Below are positions 31,216-38,392 of a stretch of 39,386 nucleotides of DNA, one piece after another. Location of the stretch: assembly GCA_005883335.1 (NCBI GenBank), contig VAXM01000020.1:1-39386 (forward strand), read 5' to 3'. The notes under the pieces were generated by a model that saw only the letters and a list, made by a program, of their open reading frames with translations, was not told the origin of the DNA and did no database searches. The stretch is from Actinomycetota bacterium. GTDB lineage: Bacteria; Actinomycetota; Thermoleophilia; Gaiellales; Gaiellaceae. The position numbers and the translations under genes are program-made. Positions within the stretch are counted from its first letter, which is position 1; the number at the start of each line of letters is the position of its first letter.

Positions 31216-32118
31216 ATGCGCGCCGAGTATCGCGAAGAGCCCTGCAAGGCGGCGTTGAACCGAGTCAAGGGGATGATGTTCGACTGGTCGCTGAACCCGT
31301 ACATGGGTTGCGTCCACCGCTGCACCTTCTGCTACGTGCGCGCCTTCGAGCTGCGCGCCGACCGGCCGTTCGACGAGCGCTACGGACGCTCGATCCGGGT
31401 CAAGACGAACGTCGTCGAGGTGCTTCGGCGCGAGCTTTCGCGCGCGAGCTGGGAGCACGAGTCGGTGGTGATCGGCGCGGCCACCGATCCGTACCAACCC
31501 GTCGAGGGGCGCTACCGGCTGACGCGCGGCTGCATCGAGGCGCTCCGCGACCACTCGAACCCGTTCAGCATCATCACGCGCGGGCCGCTGATCATCCGGG
31601 ACGTGGACGTCCTCGCCGAGGCCGCGGCGCGGGCCTCGGTCTCCGTCACGTTCTCGATCCCGACGCTGGACGAGGAGGTCTGGCGCCGGACCGAGCCCGG
31701 CACGGCCCATCCGCGCCAGCGGCTGCGCGCGTTGAAGACGCTGGTCGAGGCGGGCGTCAAGGCGAGTGTCGGCATGGCGCCGATCCTGCCCGGGATCTCG
31801 GACCGGCCCGAGCAGCTCGAAGAGGTCGTGCGGGCCGCGCGGGAGGCGGGCGCCTGCGGTGTCTGGTCGAACCTGCTCTTCCTGCGGCCAGGAACGCGGG
31901 AGCACTTCCTCGAGGCGCTGGCCCGCGACTACCCCGGTCAGCTCGACCACTACGAGCGGCTCTACGCACGGCGGGCCTACCTTGGGAAGGATCAGACGAA
32001 GCCGGTGCGGGATCAGGTCGCGGCGCTGGCGAAGGAGCATGGCATCCGCGACCGCCGCCCCCTCCGGCTGGAGCCCGAGCCGCCCGTGATCGCGGAGCAG
32101 TTGACGCTGGCCGTGTAG
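31216..32118 (+). CDS. Rv2578c-type radical SAM (spore photoproduct lyase-like) protein
   Basis: A 300-residue radical SAM enzyme. CVHRCTFCYVRAFE is the CxxxCxxC [4Fe-4S] motif (about residues 32-39), with a tyrosine after the last Cys as in SPL/elongator-like enzymes. GAATDPYQPVEGRYRLTRG and SIITRGPLIIRDVDVL are the family blocks following it. The family is annotated as DNA repair photolyase-like; the true reaction is not known. A LexA-type box directly before the start supports a role in DNA damage. Leaderless, ATG 6 bases after TATACT. Confidence 0.9.
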   Translation: MRAEYREEPCKAALNRVKGMMFDWSLNPYMGCVHRCTFCYVRAFELRADRPFDERYGRSIRVKTNVVEVLRRELSRASWEHESVVIGAATDPYQPVEGRYRLTRGCIEALRDHSNPFSIITRGPLIIRDVDVLAEAAARASVSVTFSIPTLDEEVWRRTEPGTAHPRQRLRALKTLVEAGVKASVGMAPILPGISDRPEQLEEVVRAAREAGACGVWSNLLFLRPGTREHFLEALARDYPGQLDHYERLYARRAYLGKDQTKPVRDQVAALAKEHGIRDRRPLRLEPEPPVIAEQLTLAV

Positions 32119-32152
32119 TTCGCTCGCGATGTAGGGCCCACGCTAGGTGGGG

Positions 32153-32158
32153 TAAGTT
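32153..32158 (+). promoter_or_regulatory. -10 element for the disrupted flavoprotein gene
   Basis: TAAGTT, 7 bases before GTG 32166. The promoter seems intact although the coding region is broken. Confidence 0.4.
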
Positions 32159-32165
32159 CGTCCCG

Positions 32166-33237
32166 GTGAAGGCGCGTTTCGTCGTTCTGGGCGCGGGCTT
32201 CGGCGGTCTCGAGCTCGCGACTCTCTTGTCCGAAGCGCTCGGCAGCGACGCCGGCATTGCGCTCATCGACGAGAACGACGCCTTCGTCTTCGGCTACTCG
32301 AAGCTCGACGTGATGTTCGGGCGCAAGGCGCCACGCGAGGTTCGCCTGCCGTATGCCGACTTCGCCAAGCCCGGTGTCCGCTTCTTGCGCGAGACGATCA
32401 CCGCGATCGATCCAGAGGCGCGGCGGGTGACGACCAACAGAGCTGTCCACGAGGCGGACGTCCTCGTCGTCGCCCTCGGCGCCGACTACGACTTCGACGC
32501 AACGCCCGGGCTCGCAGAGGGCGGGAGCGAGTTCTACTCCGTCCGCGGCGCCGAGCGGCTGCACGTGCCCGCCGGCGCCAAGCGAGGCGGCGTTGCTTCT
32601 AGACGACTACCTGTCGCGGCGAGGAGTCCGCGACGACTGCGAGATCTCGCTCGTGATGCCGTTCGGGACCCCGGTCCCTCCGTCGCCGGACACCTCGGCC
32701 GCGCTTCTGACAGCGTTCGCCGAGCGCGGCATCGAGTTCGTCCCCGGCCGCCGGGTGAGCTCGCTCGACCCGGGACGCAACGTCGCCGTGCTCGACGACG
32801 GCGCTGAGCTGCCATACGACCTCTTCCTCGGTGTCCCAAAGCACCGCGCACCCGACGTGGTCCTCGAGAGCGGGATGGCCACGGACGGCTACATAGCCGT
32901 CGATTCACGAACGCTCGAGACGCGTTTCGCGGACGTGTACGCCGTCGGGGACGTCGCGACCGTCGGCGTGCCGAAGGCGGGCGTGTTCTCGGAGGGTGCG
33001 GCCCGCGTCGTCGCCGTGTCACTGATAGCGCGAGTGCAGGGAGGTGAGCAGCCGCCAGCGTATGACGGGCGCGGTGCCTGCTACGTCGAGTTCGGAGCCG
33101 GCCGCGTCGGCCGGGTCGACGTCGACTTCCTCTCCGGGCCGAAGCCGACGGGTACGTTCCAGGAGCCGTCACGCGTCCTCGTCGCCGAGAAGCAGCACTT
33201 CGGGGCGAGCCGCAGCGCCCGCTGGTTCAACCACTGA
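32166..33237 (+). pseudogene. SQR-like NAD(P)/FAD oxidoreductase, internally deleted and frameshifted
   Basis: Two frames make one protein. Frame A from GTG 32166 encodes FVVLGAGFGGLELATLLSEAL through VRGAERLH. Frame B, from about 32566, reads CPPAPSEAALLLDDYLSRRG and continues to FVPGRRVSSLDPG, YAVGDVATVGVPKAG and the stop at 33237. The expected stretch between GAERL and KCPPAP, about 20-30 residues including a central Rossmann strand, is missing, and the reading frame shifts across the junction. Related enzymes are sulfide:quinone oxidoreductase/flavocytochrome c-like. An assembly or sequencing fault is the main alternative to a true pseudogene. Confidence 0.8.
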
Positions 33238-33287
33238 TCTCCCGAGCAGCTGGCCCTCGCGTTGTAGGCGTTTTCCGACCCGCGACA

Positions 33288-33293
33288 TACAAT
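33288..33293 (+). promoter_or_regulatory. -10 element for the NarL-type regulator/kinase operon
   Basis: TACAAT, 9 bases before GTG 33303, the same hexamer as at the cysteine operon. Confidence 0.5.
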
Positions 33294-33302
33294 CCGCTTG
33301 CC

Positions 33303-33950
33303 GTGGGAGAGCAGGCCGCAACGGAACGAGCGAACGGGGAGATCACCTGCCTGATCGTCGACGACCACGAGGTCGTCCGCGAAGGCCTGCGCCTCTCGCT
33401 CTCGCGCGCGCCGCACATCCGCGTCGTCGGGGAAGCACCTGACGGAGAGACGGCCGTCGCCCTGGCGGAACGCCGGAGGCCCGATGTCGTGATCATGGAC
33501 GTCCGCATGCCCGGGATGGACGGGCTCGAGGCGACCAAGATCCTGACGCAGAAGGCGCCCGATGTCGCCGTCCTGATCTTCACGGCCTACAGCGAGCGCC
33601 AGCTTCTGCGCCGCGGCCTCGAGTCGGGCGCGAAGGGCTACATCCTCAAAGAGGCGCCGCACCAGACGCTCCTCAAGGCGATCGACAAGGTCGTGGCCGG
33701 CGAGGGCTTCGTCGACCCGGCGCTCATGCCGGCTTTCCTGTCCGGGAGCGAGGAGGAGATGCTCACGGCCCGTGAGCGCGAGATCCTCAAGCTGCTCGCG
33801 GACGGAATGTCCAATGCGGACGTCGCCGGCCGGCTCTTCATCAGCCAGGAGACCGTGAAGAGCCACGTGCGCCACATCCTCACCAAGCTCGAGGCAGACA
33901 CGCGAACGCATGCCGTCGCGATTGCGCTTCGCGAAGCGATCATCGACTAG
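33303..33950 (+). CDS. NarL/FixJ-family response regulator
   Basis: A 215-residue regulator. Receiver: CLIVDDHEVVREGL acid pocket, VVIMDVRMPGMDGL with phospho-Asp at about residue 66, LIFTAYS and GYILKEAP switch residues. C-terminal LuxR-type HTH: LTAREREILKLLADGMSN and LFISQETVKSHVRHILTKL. First gene of a two-component pair; the kinase gene overlaps its end by 41 bases. No direct target visible; the small gene at 35090 has its own promoter. Confidence 0.95.
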   Translation: MGEQAATERANGEITCLIVDDHEVVREGLRLSLSRAPHIRVVGEAPDGETAVALAERRRPDVVIMDVRMPGMDGLEATKILTQKAPDVAVLIFTAYSERQLLRRGLESGAKGYILKEAPHQTLLKAIDKVVAGEGFVDPALMPAFLSGSEEEMLTAREREILKLLADGMSNADVAGRLFISQETVKSHVRHILTKLEADTRTHAVAIALREAIID

Positions 33951-35076
33951 AGCAAGCCTGCTCGTCGCGGTCGTCGCCCTGGCGGCGGTCGTCTCGCTGC
34001 TGGGCCTGTCTCTGAGCTCTAGCGGGCTCGCGTTCGCCGGCCTCGCCGCGGCGATCATCGGCGCTGCCGGGTTCGCGCTCCACCTGATCGTCACCGAGCG
34101 GCGGCGGCACGAGGTCGTCGAGGACGAGCTCGAATCGCTCATGCAGTCGCTCGGGTCGATCACGGGCACGCTCGATCCGGGCGAGGTGCTCGAGCGCACG
34201 CTTCGGGAGGCGAAGAAGCTCTTCGGGGCGAAGGCGTCGCTGCTCGCTCCGGGCCAGACGAGCCGGGAGGACGGTGTCTTCCCGTTGCGGATCCGCGACG
34301 AGGACATCGGGGCGGTCAAGCTCGCTCGGTCGCGTCCGTTCGACCGCGAGGAGCAGGCGCGCGCCCAACTCCTGGCCGACTTCGCCTCGCGGGCCGTCGA
34401 GAACGCGCGGCTCCTCGCCGAGGCGCAGGTGCGCGAAGCCGAGCGCGCCCGGCTGTCGGACCAGCTGATCACCGCCGAGCAGGACGAACGGCGGCGCATG
34501 GCGCTCTTCCTGCACGACGGCCCGGTGCAGTCGCTCTCGGGGATCAGCCTGATGCTCGACGCCGTGATCGACTCGCTCAGGGCCAACCGGCGCGACGAGG
34601 CCGACCGCGTGCTCCGCTCGGCGCTCAAGCGGCACCGCGACACGATCCGCGAGCTGCGCGACCTCTCCTTCAACATCGAGCCGGTCGTGCTCCGCGACCA
34701 GGGCTTCGGGCCGGCGGTGCAGGCGCTCGCCGACCAGGTCGGGATCGCGAACGGGATCCAGGTCGACCTCGACGTCGAGGCGGCGGACAGCCTCGCGGAG
34801 AACGCGCGGGTCGGGCTCTACCAGATCATCCGCGAGGCCGTGAACCAGGCGCTCCGCCGAGGGCCGCCGAACCGGATCTCGATCCGCGTCGCTGCTGGCG
34901 AGGGGCGGGTCGAGACCGTGATCGCGGACGACGGCACGGGTGAGCGGCGGCGCGCGAGCTACGACGAGATCGAGGAGCGCGCCCGCACGCTGAGCGGCTC
35001 GGTCGAGGTGGAAGCCGGCGCGGACGGCGGCACGGCGGTCCGCGTTGTCCTTCCCTCGTACGTGGCGCAGCGCTAG
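33910..35076 (+). CDS. NarX/DesK-type histidine kinase with GAF-like domain and degenerate ATP lid
   Basis: A 388-residue kinase. Two hydrophobic segments (about 17-65) form a membrane anchor; a GAF-like region (FGAKASLLAPGQ, FASRAVENARLL) follows; the HisKA_3 motif ERRRMALFLHDGPVQSLSG holds the phospho-His; the ATPase part has REAVNQALRR and ADDGTG. After that it lacks the usual GHGLxGM lid motif; ERRRASYDEIEERARTLSG stands in its place. The N-box has Arg where NNxxRH is common. Catalysis may be weak or need a partner. ATG 33910 overlaps the regulator by 41 bases; TTG 33922 is an alternative start. Confidence 0.85.
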   Translation: MPSRLRFAKRSSTRASLLVAVVALAAVVSLLGLSLSSSGLAFAGLAAAIIGAAGFALHLIVTERRRHEVVEDELESLMQSLGSITGTLDPGEVLERTLREAKKLFGAKASLLAPGQTSREDGVFPLRIRDEDIGAVKLARSRPFDREEQARAQLLADFASRAVENARLLAEAQVREAERARLSDQLITAEQDERRRMALFLHDGPVQSLSGISLMLDAVIDSLRANRRDEADRVLRSALKRHRDTIRELRDLSFNIEPVVLRDQGFGPAVQALADQVGIANGIQVDLDVEAADSLAENARVGLYQIIREAVNQALRRGPPNRISIRVAAGEGRVETVIADDGTGERRRASYDEIEERARTLSGSVEVEAGADGGTAVRVVLPSYVAQR

Positions 35077-35079
35077 CAT
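35074..35079 (+). promoter_or_regulatory. -10 element for the small gene at 35090
   Basis: TAGCAT, 10 bases before the ATG and overlapping the stop codon region of the kinase gene. Confidence 0.4.
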
Positions 35080-35089
35080 CGGCGCCGCG

Positions 35090-35296
35090 ATGGAGGACGG
35101 GCAGCCGCAGCAGCATTCGCACTTGCGCTTCGTCTGGACCACGAACGGCTACGAGCTGCGCGAGCGCGACGGCGACGCGCCCGGCGTCGGCGAGGAGGTC
35201 GAGGAGGACGACAAGCGCCTGTACGTGACGAAGGTCGCCCCTTCCCCGCTCCCGGGCGACCTGCGCCGCTGCGCCTACCTGCAGCCAGTCACCTGA
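35090..35296 (+). CDS. Small acidic protein of unknown function
   Basis: A 68-residue protein. It has a beta-rich start HLRFVWTTNGYELRERDG and an acidic middle EEVEEDDKRLYVTKVAP, with a Pro-rich end. No signal peptide or known family. I start at ATG 35090 rather than the ORF start at 35045, which lies inside the kinase gene. Its 3' end overlaps the convergent flavoprotein gene by 8 bases. The codon pattern is consistent with coding but the evidence is modest. Confidence 0.6.
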   Translation: MEDGQPQQHSHLRFVWTTNGYELRERDGDAPGVGEEVEEDDKRLYVTKVAPSPLPGDLRRCAYLQPVT

Positions 35297-36296
35297 CGGC
35301 GCTCTCGGCGGCAATACGGCCGAGAACGAGCGCCGCCGCCAGACCGCTCGAGTAGCCGCCGGTCGAGATTCCGCCCACGTCAGCACCGGCGGCGAAAAGA
35401 CCCTCGACCCCGGCAACGCGGCCATCCGGGCCGACCTCGATGCCGCCCTGCGTGTGCGTCACTGCGGCGGCGACGTGGAGGCGGAGCTCGCCGTCCTGCT
35501 CCACGACGGTGCCGCCCGCCTCGCGCAGGCCGACGACCCGCTGGTCGTCGCGGAGCTCGGAAGGGATGATGAACCAGGCCGTCCCGCCGGGCTGGCGCGC
35601 GATCGCCTGGGCAAGGTCGCTCTCGTGCCATCCGGGCGGGCCCGGGAAGAACTCGTCGCCGTTCTCGTTGACGACGCGCGCCTCGCCGTCCCAGAGCTGC
35701 GAGAGGCGCACGTAGTCCTCCTCGCGGATCCGCGCCGGTGGCGCCGGCATGGCGCGGCCGTAGAACTCGTCGAGGTCGCCCGCGAGTGTTGCCCCGCGCT
35801 CGCGCGCGAAGTCGAGCCCATCGCCCTCGCTCCACGGGTTGCAGCGAACGAGCAGCCCGTGCTCGCGCGCGTAACGCACCGCGAACCCGCCGGTTGCGAA
35901 AAGAAGAGGCAACTCGGGCTCGGCCGGCAGACCCTCCTCCAGGTGGACATCACCCGCGGCGCGCACGAGCGTCTCGGTGAGGCTTCGCGGCTCGAACCGT
36001 TTCCCGGTCGTGCGCGGGTTGGGCGTGTCCTCCCAGACGATCTCCGGGCCGAGCGAGACCAGCCAATCGAGCGCCTCGTCGAACCCGTCGAAGACCGCTC
36101 GCTGCAGCTCTTCGTCGCCGCCCGGACACTCGGCGCGGAAGTCCTCGAACGTGCGGTAGCGCCAGACCACGCAGCTCGAGAGCAGCATCGAGCCGCCCGG
36201 GCGAGAGCCTTTCTCCAGCACGACGGGCTCGGCGCCGAGCTCCCGTGCGCGCGCGGCGGCACACAGCCCCGCCATCCCCGCGCCCGCAACAAGCAC
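35289..36296 (-). CDS. FAD-dependent oxidoreductase (fumarate reductase/KSTD-like)
   Basis: A 335-residue flavoprotein. LVAGAGMAGLCAAARARELG is the FAD-binding Rossmann motif and VVLEKGSRPGGSM the second glycine stretch. The C-terminus GLFAAGADVGGISTGGYSSGLAAALVLGRIA matches the closing motif of FAD_binding_2 proteins. At 335 residues it is shorter than typical flavocytochrome c or KSTD proteins (450-550), so the capping domain is reduced. The GTG shares one base with the upstream VOC stop (TAGTG), so the two genes are coupled. Confidence 0.85.
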   Translation of the reverse strand: MLVAGAGMAGLCAAARARELGAEPVVLEKGSRPGGSMLLSSCVVWRYRTFEDFRAECPGGDEELQRAVFDGFDEALDWLVSLGPEIVWEDTPNPRTTGKRFEPRSLTETLVRAAGDVHLEEGLPAEPELPLLFATGGFAVRYAREHGLLVRCNPWSEGDGLDFARERGATLAGDLDEFYGRAMPAPPARIREEDYVRLSQLWDGEARVVNENGDEFFPGPPGWHESDLAQAIARQPGGTAWFIIPSELRDDQRVVGLREAGGTVVEQDGELRLHVAAAVTHTQGGIEVGPDGRVAGVEGLFAAGADVGGISTGGYSSGLAAALVLGRIAAESAVR

Positions 36297-36997
36297 TAAG
36301 TCAGAGAGAACTCAGGCTTGTGCTCGACGTACTCGACCCGCACGCGCTCGGGGCCCCAGACGAAGACCGCGTAGGTGTTCGCCGCGTCGACGATGTTGTC
36401 GATCTCCAGGCCGAGCTCTTGGGCCTCCGCAATGTGCTCGTCCGCCGACTCGACCTTGACCGCGAGATGGTTCAGCAGCGGCCGCTCGGGATCGCCGGGC
36501 TCGCCGCGATGGAACTCGACGAACGCTCCGCCAGCTTCGACGCGCGGCGCTTCCGAGGGGCCGGGTTCGACCGGCACGAACCCGAGTTGCTCGTAGGACT
36601 CGGCAGTCTCCTCGGGAGTCGCCGACCACAGGGCCACGTGGTCGAGGTCGTAATCGACCTCCGTCGGCGCCTCGACCAGGCCGAGGCGCAGCCCCTCGCT
36701 GACGCCGAAGTAGATCTCTCCGTCGCGCGGCCGCTCGACCGCTAGCCCGTCGCGGAGCTCCCGCTCCGCGCGCTCAAGGCTCGAGACGCGCAGCGCGACG
36801 TGCTTGAGCGCCCCCTGCTCGCGCGGTCCTTCGGCGGCGAACAGCGTCAACTTGCCGCGCCGGGCATCCGAGCCGACGAGCGTGAAAGCGTCCGTCCGGT
36901 CGACGACGTGCATCCCGACCCGCTCGGTCAGGAAGTCGGCGATCGGGTCGCGGTCGGCCACCCAGAGGGCGACGTGGTCGAGCGTCTCCGGCCTCAC
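36296..36997 (-). CDS. Tandem VOC-fold protein
   Basis: A 233-residue protein. Two VOC modules: LDHVALWVADRDPIADFLTERVG and ALKHVALRVSSLERA, then LDHVALWSATPEETAESYEQLG and LLNHLAVKVESADEHIAEAQELG, with a final WGPERVRVEYVEH holding the Glu ligand. It resembles 4-hydroxyphenylpyruvate or catechol dioxygenase-like proteins, but the substrate is unknown. First gene of a two-gene unit with the flavoprotein; leaderless (TATTCT 7 bases before GTG). Confidence 0.82.
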   Translation of the reverse strand: MRPETLDHVALWVADRDPIADFLTERVGMHVVDRTDAFTLVGSDARRGKLTLFAAEGPREQGALKHVALRVSSLERAERELRDGLAVERPRDGEIYFGVSEGLRLGLVEAPTEVDYDLDHVALWSATPEETAESYEQLGFVPVEPGPSEAPRVEAGGAFVEFHRGEPGDPERPLLNHLAVKVESADEHIAEAQELGLEIDNIVDAANTYAVFVWGPERVRVEYVEHKPEFSLT

Positions 36998-37004
36998 GCC
37001 GGCC

Positions 37005-37010
37005 AGAATA
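37005..37010 (-). promoter_or_regulatory. -10 element for the VOC-flavoprotein unit
   Basis: TATTCT, 7 bases before GTG 36997, directly downstream of the basic protein gene's stop. Confidence 0.5.
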
Positions 37011-37018
37011 ACGGCCCG

Positions 37019-37354
37019 CTACTTCCTGGCGTCGACCGCTCGCTGAAGCTGCTGCTTGTTCATCTTCGAGCGGTTCGGGATGTTCATGCGCTTGGCCTCG
37101 TTGTAGAGCTGCTCTTTCGTGCGGCCGCGCTCGCGCCGCGTGCCCGACCGGAGCCCGCCTCGGCGGCCCGACGAGATGTCACGGCGCGACGTGCGCGACG
37201 ACTCCCGCGCCTCGCCGGTACGCGCCCGCTCCTTGTTGACCGTCCGGGCGGCGATCTCCTTGGCCCGCTTCGTGGAGCGGCCCTGCTGCTTCTCGCTCTC
37301 CTTGACGTGCTCGTACTGACGTTCCCGCTTGTTGCTCCAAGCTCGCTGAGGCAT
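37019..37354 (-). CDS. Basic protein with Rho-N/SAP-like C-terminus (annotated elsewhere as plasmid stabilisation protein)
   Basis: A 111-residue, highly basic protein. The N-terminal part is rich in Lys, Arg, Glu and Gln (RAWSNKRERQYEHVKESEKQ). The C-terminus TKEQLYNEAKRMNIPNRSKMNK looks like a Rho-N or SAP helix-turn-helix that binds nucleic acid. I recall homologues labelled plasmid stabilisation protein, but nothing here is plasmid-like. GAGGAGG lies about 6 bases before the ATG, one of the clear SD sites. Likely a DNA- or RNA-binding protein. Confidence 0.75.
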   Translation of the reverse strand: MPQRAWSNKRERQYEHVKESEKQQGRSTKRAKEIAARTVNKERARTGEARESSRTSRRDISSGRRGGLRSGTRRERGRTKEQLYNEAKRMNIPNRSKMNKQQLQRAVDARK

Positions 37355-37413
37355 GCAGATCCCTCCTCTGTGGGTTCAACTGGGACCTGCCCCGGAGGGA
37401 ACGTTTTATGCGT

Positions 37414-37719
37414 CTATTCGAGCGGCGGGTTCTGGACGTTGTGCTCGGTGGCGTACTCGTCGGTGAGCTTGTTGATCACGTCCGCGCCGTCGCCGTAGGC
37501 GTAGTTGATCTTGACGAAGGCTTCCCATTTGTCCGGGAGCGCGTCCTCGGGGAAGATCGCCTCGACCGGACACTCCGGTTCGCATGCCCCGCAGTCGATG
37601 CACTCCTCCGGATCGATGATCAGGATCCGCTCGAACTCGTGGATGCAGTCGACGGGACAGACATCCACGCACGAGAGATCTTTGATGTCGATGCAGGGCT
37701 CGGCGATGATGTACGTCAC
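37414..37719 (-). CDS. fdxA: 7Fe ferredoxin ([3Fe-4S][4Fe-4S])
   Basis: A 101-residue ferredoxin. Cys9, Cys17 and Cys21 (CIDIKDLSCVDVCPVDC) and CIDCGACEPECP give the Azotobacter FdI pattern: Cys9, Cys17 and the last Cys of the second motif for the [3Fe-4S], the others for the [4Fe-4S]. The C-terminus NYAYGDGADVINKLTDEYA is the usual FdxA tail. Small soluble electron carrier. GTG start 8 bases after TAGACT. It follows the pseudo-receiver gene by 6 bases but has its own promoter. Confidence 0.93.
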   Translation of the reverse strand: MTYIIAEPCIDIKDLSCVDVCPVDCIHEFERILIIDPEECIDCGACEPECPVEAIFPEDALPDKWEAFVKINYAYGDGADVINKLTDEYATEHNVQNPPLE

Positions 37720-37725
37720 GGCGGG

Positions 37726-38040
37726 TCAGTCTACTGACGCCAACAGGCCGTCCACGAGCCCCTTCAACTGCTCGTCCATCGCCGATTTGGCGATCACCTG
37801 GTCGAAGCCCGCCGTGTGCGCGCGGCGCAGGCCGTCGGTGTCCGTGTGGTTCGTGAAACCGAGGATCGGCACCTCTGGGTAGTTGTCCGCGACATCCTCG
37901 GGATCGATGCGCGAGACGTCGCAGATCACGAGCTCGGGCGGATCGACGCTGTCGGCGGTCGTCAGGTGGTGCCCTGGCAGCAGGCCTTCCAGCTTCCCCC
38001 GGAAGAACACGTCGACCCCCGCCAGCAGGATCGTCGCCAC
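37726..38040 (-). CDS. Degenerate response-regulator receiver domain protein
   Basis: A 104-residue stand-alone receiver. MATILLAGVDVFFRGKL has only one acidic residue where DD is normal; LVICDVSRIDPED carries the probable phospho-Asp; ILGFTNHTD the switch Thr; and QVIAKSAMD the conserved Lys. It lacks an output domain. The missing acid could weaken phosphorylation, so it may signal by binding only. Leaderless: TACCTT 6 bases before GTG 38040. It sits directly upstream of the ferredoxin gene. Confidence 0.7.
   Translation of the reverse strand: MATILLAGVDVFFRGKLEGLLPGHHLTTADSVDPPELVICDVSRIDPEDVADNYPEVPILGFTNHTDTDGLRRAHTAGFDQVIAKSAMDEQLKGLVDGLLASVD
37728..37733 (-). promoter_or_regulatory. 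-10 element for the ferredoxin gene
   Basis: TAGACT, 8 bases before GTG 37719 and overlapping the end of the receiver gene. Confidence 0.5.
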
Positions 38041-38046
38041 GGCTCA

Positions 38047-38052
38047 AAGGTA
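38047..38052 (-). promoter_or_regulatory. -10 element for the pseudo-receiver gene
   Basis: TACCTT, 6 bases before GTG 38040. The divergent Rieske -10 lies 14 bases away. Confidence 0.4.
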
Positions 38053-38066
38053 ACACCCTCCACCGC

Positions 38067-38072
38067 TAGGAT
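38067..38072 (+). promoter_or_regulatory. -10 element for the Rieske gene
   Basis: TAGGAT, 8 bases before GTG 38081, identical in sequence to the HhH-GPD gene's -10. Confidence 0.55.
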
Positions 38073-38080
38073 CGACCTCT

Positions 38081-38392
38081 GTGGCGGATGATCGTTTCCA
38101 GCCGGTAGCGCGGGTCGACGAGATCGAGCCCGGGACACTCGCCTGCGTCCGCGTCGGCGAGATCGAGCTTGCGCTCGTGCGCGTGGGCGACGAGTTCTAC
38201 GCAACGCAGGGACACTGCCTCCACCTGCAGGGGCCGCTCTGCGAGGGACGGCTCGAAGGCACCGTCCTGAGCTGCCCATGGCACGGCTGGCAATACGACG
38301 TCCGCAGCGGCGAGAACGAGTTCGACCGTGCGATCCAGCTCGAGACGTATGAGGTGCGCGTCGAGGACGGCGAGGTCCAGGTCGCTCTCTGA
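38081..38392 (+). CDS. Rieske [2Fe-2S] ferredoxin
   Basis: A 103-residue single-domain Rieske protein. Cluster ligands Cys46 and His48 (CLHLQG) and Cys65 and His68 (CPWHGWQYD) are intact. The LVRVGDEFYATQGHC and ELETYEVRVEDGEVQV strands match bphF/nirD-type ferredoxins used by ring-hydroxylating oxygenases or nitrite reductases. No oxygenase gene is adjacent. GTG start, leaderless. The next gene overlaps it. Confidence 0.92.
   Translation: MADDRFQPVARVDEIEPGTLACVRVGEIELALVRVGDEFYATQGHCLHLQGPLCEGRLEGTVLSCPWHGWQYDVRSGENEFDRAIQLETYEVRVEDGEVQVAL

Noticed and set aside
37019-37354. Plasmid or mobile-element origin suggested by the name plasmid stabilisation protein
   Set aside because: Flanking genes are ordinary chromosomal genes with the same style; no replication, transposase or att sequence is present.
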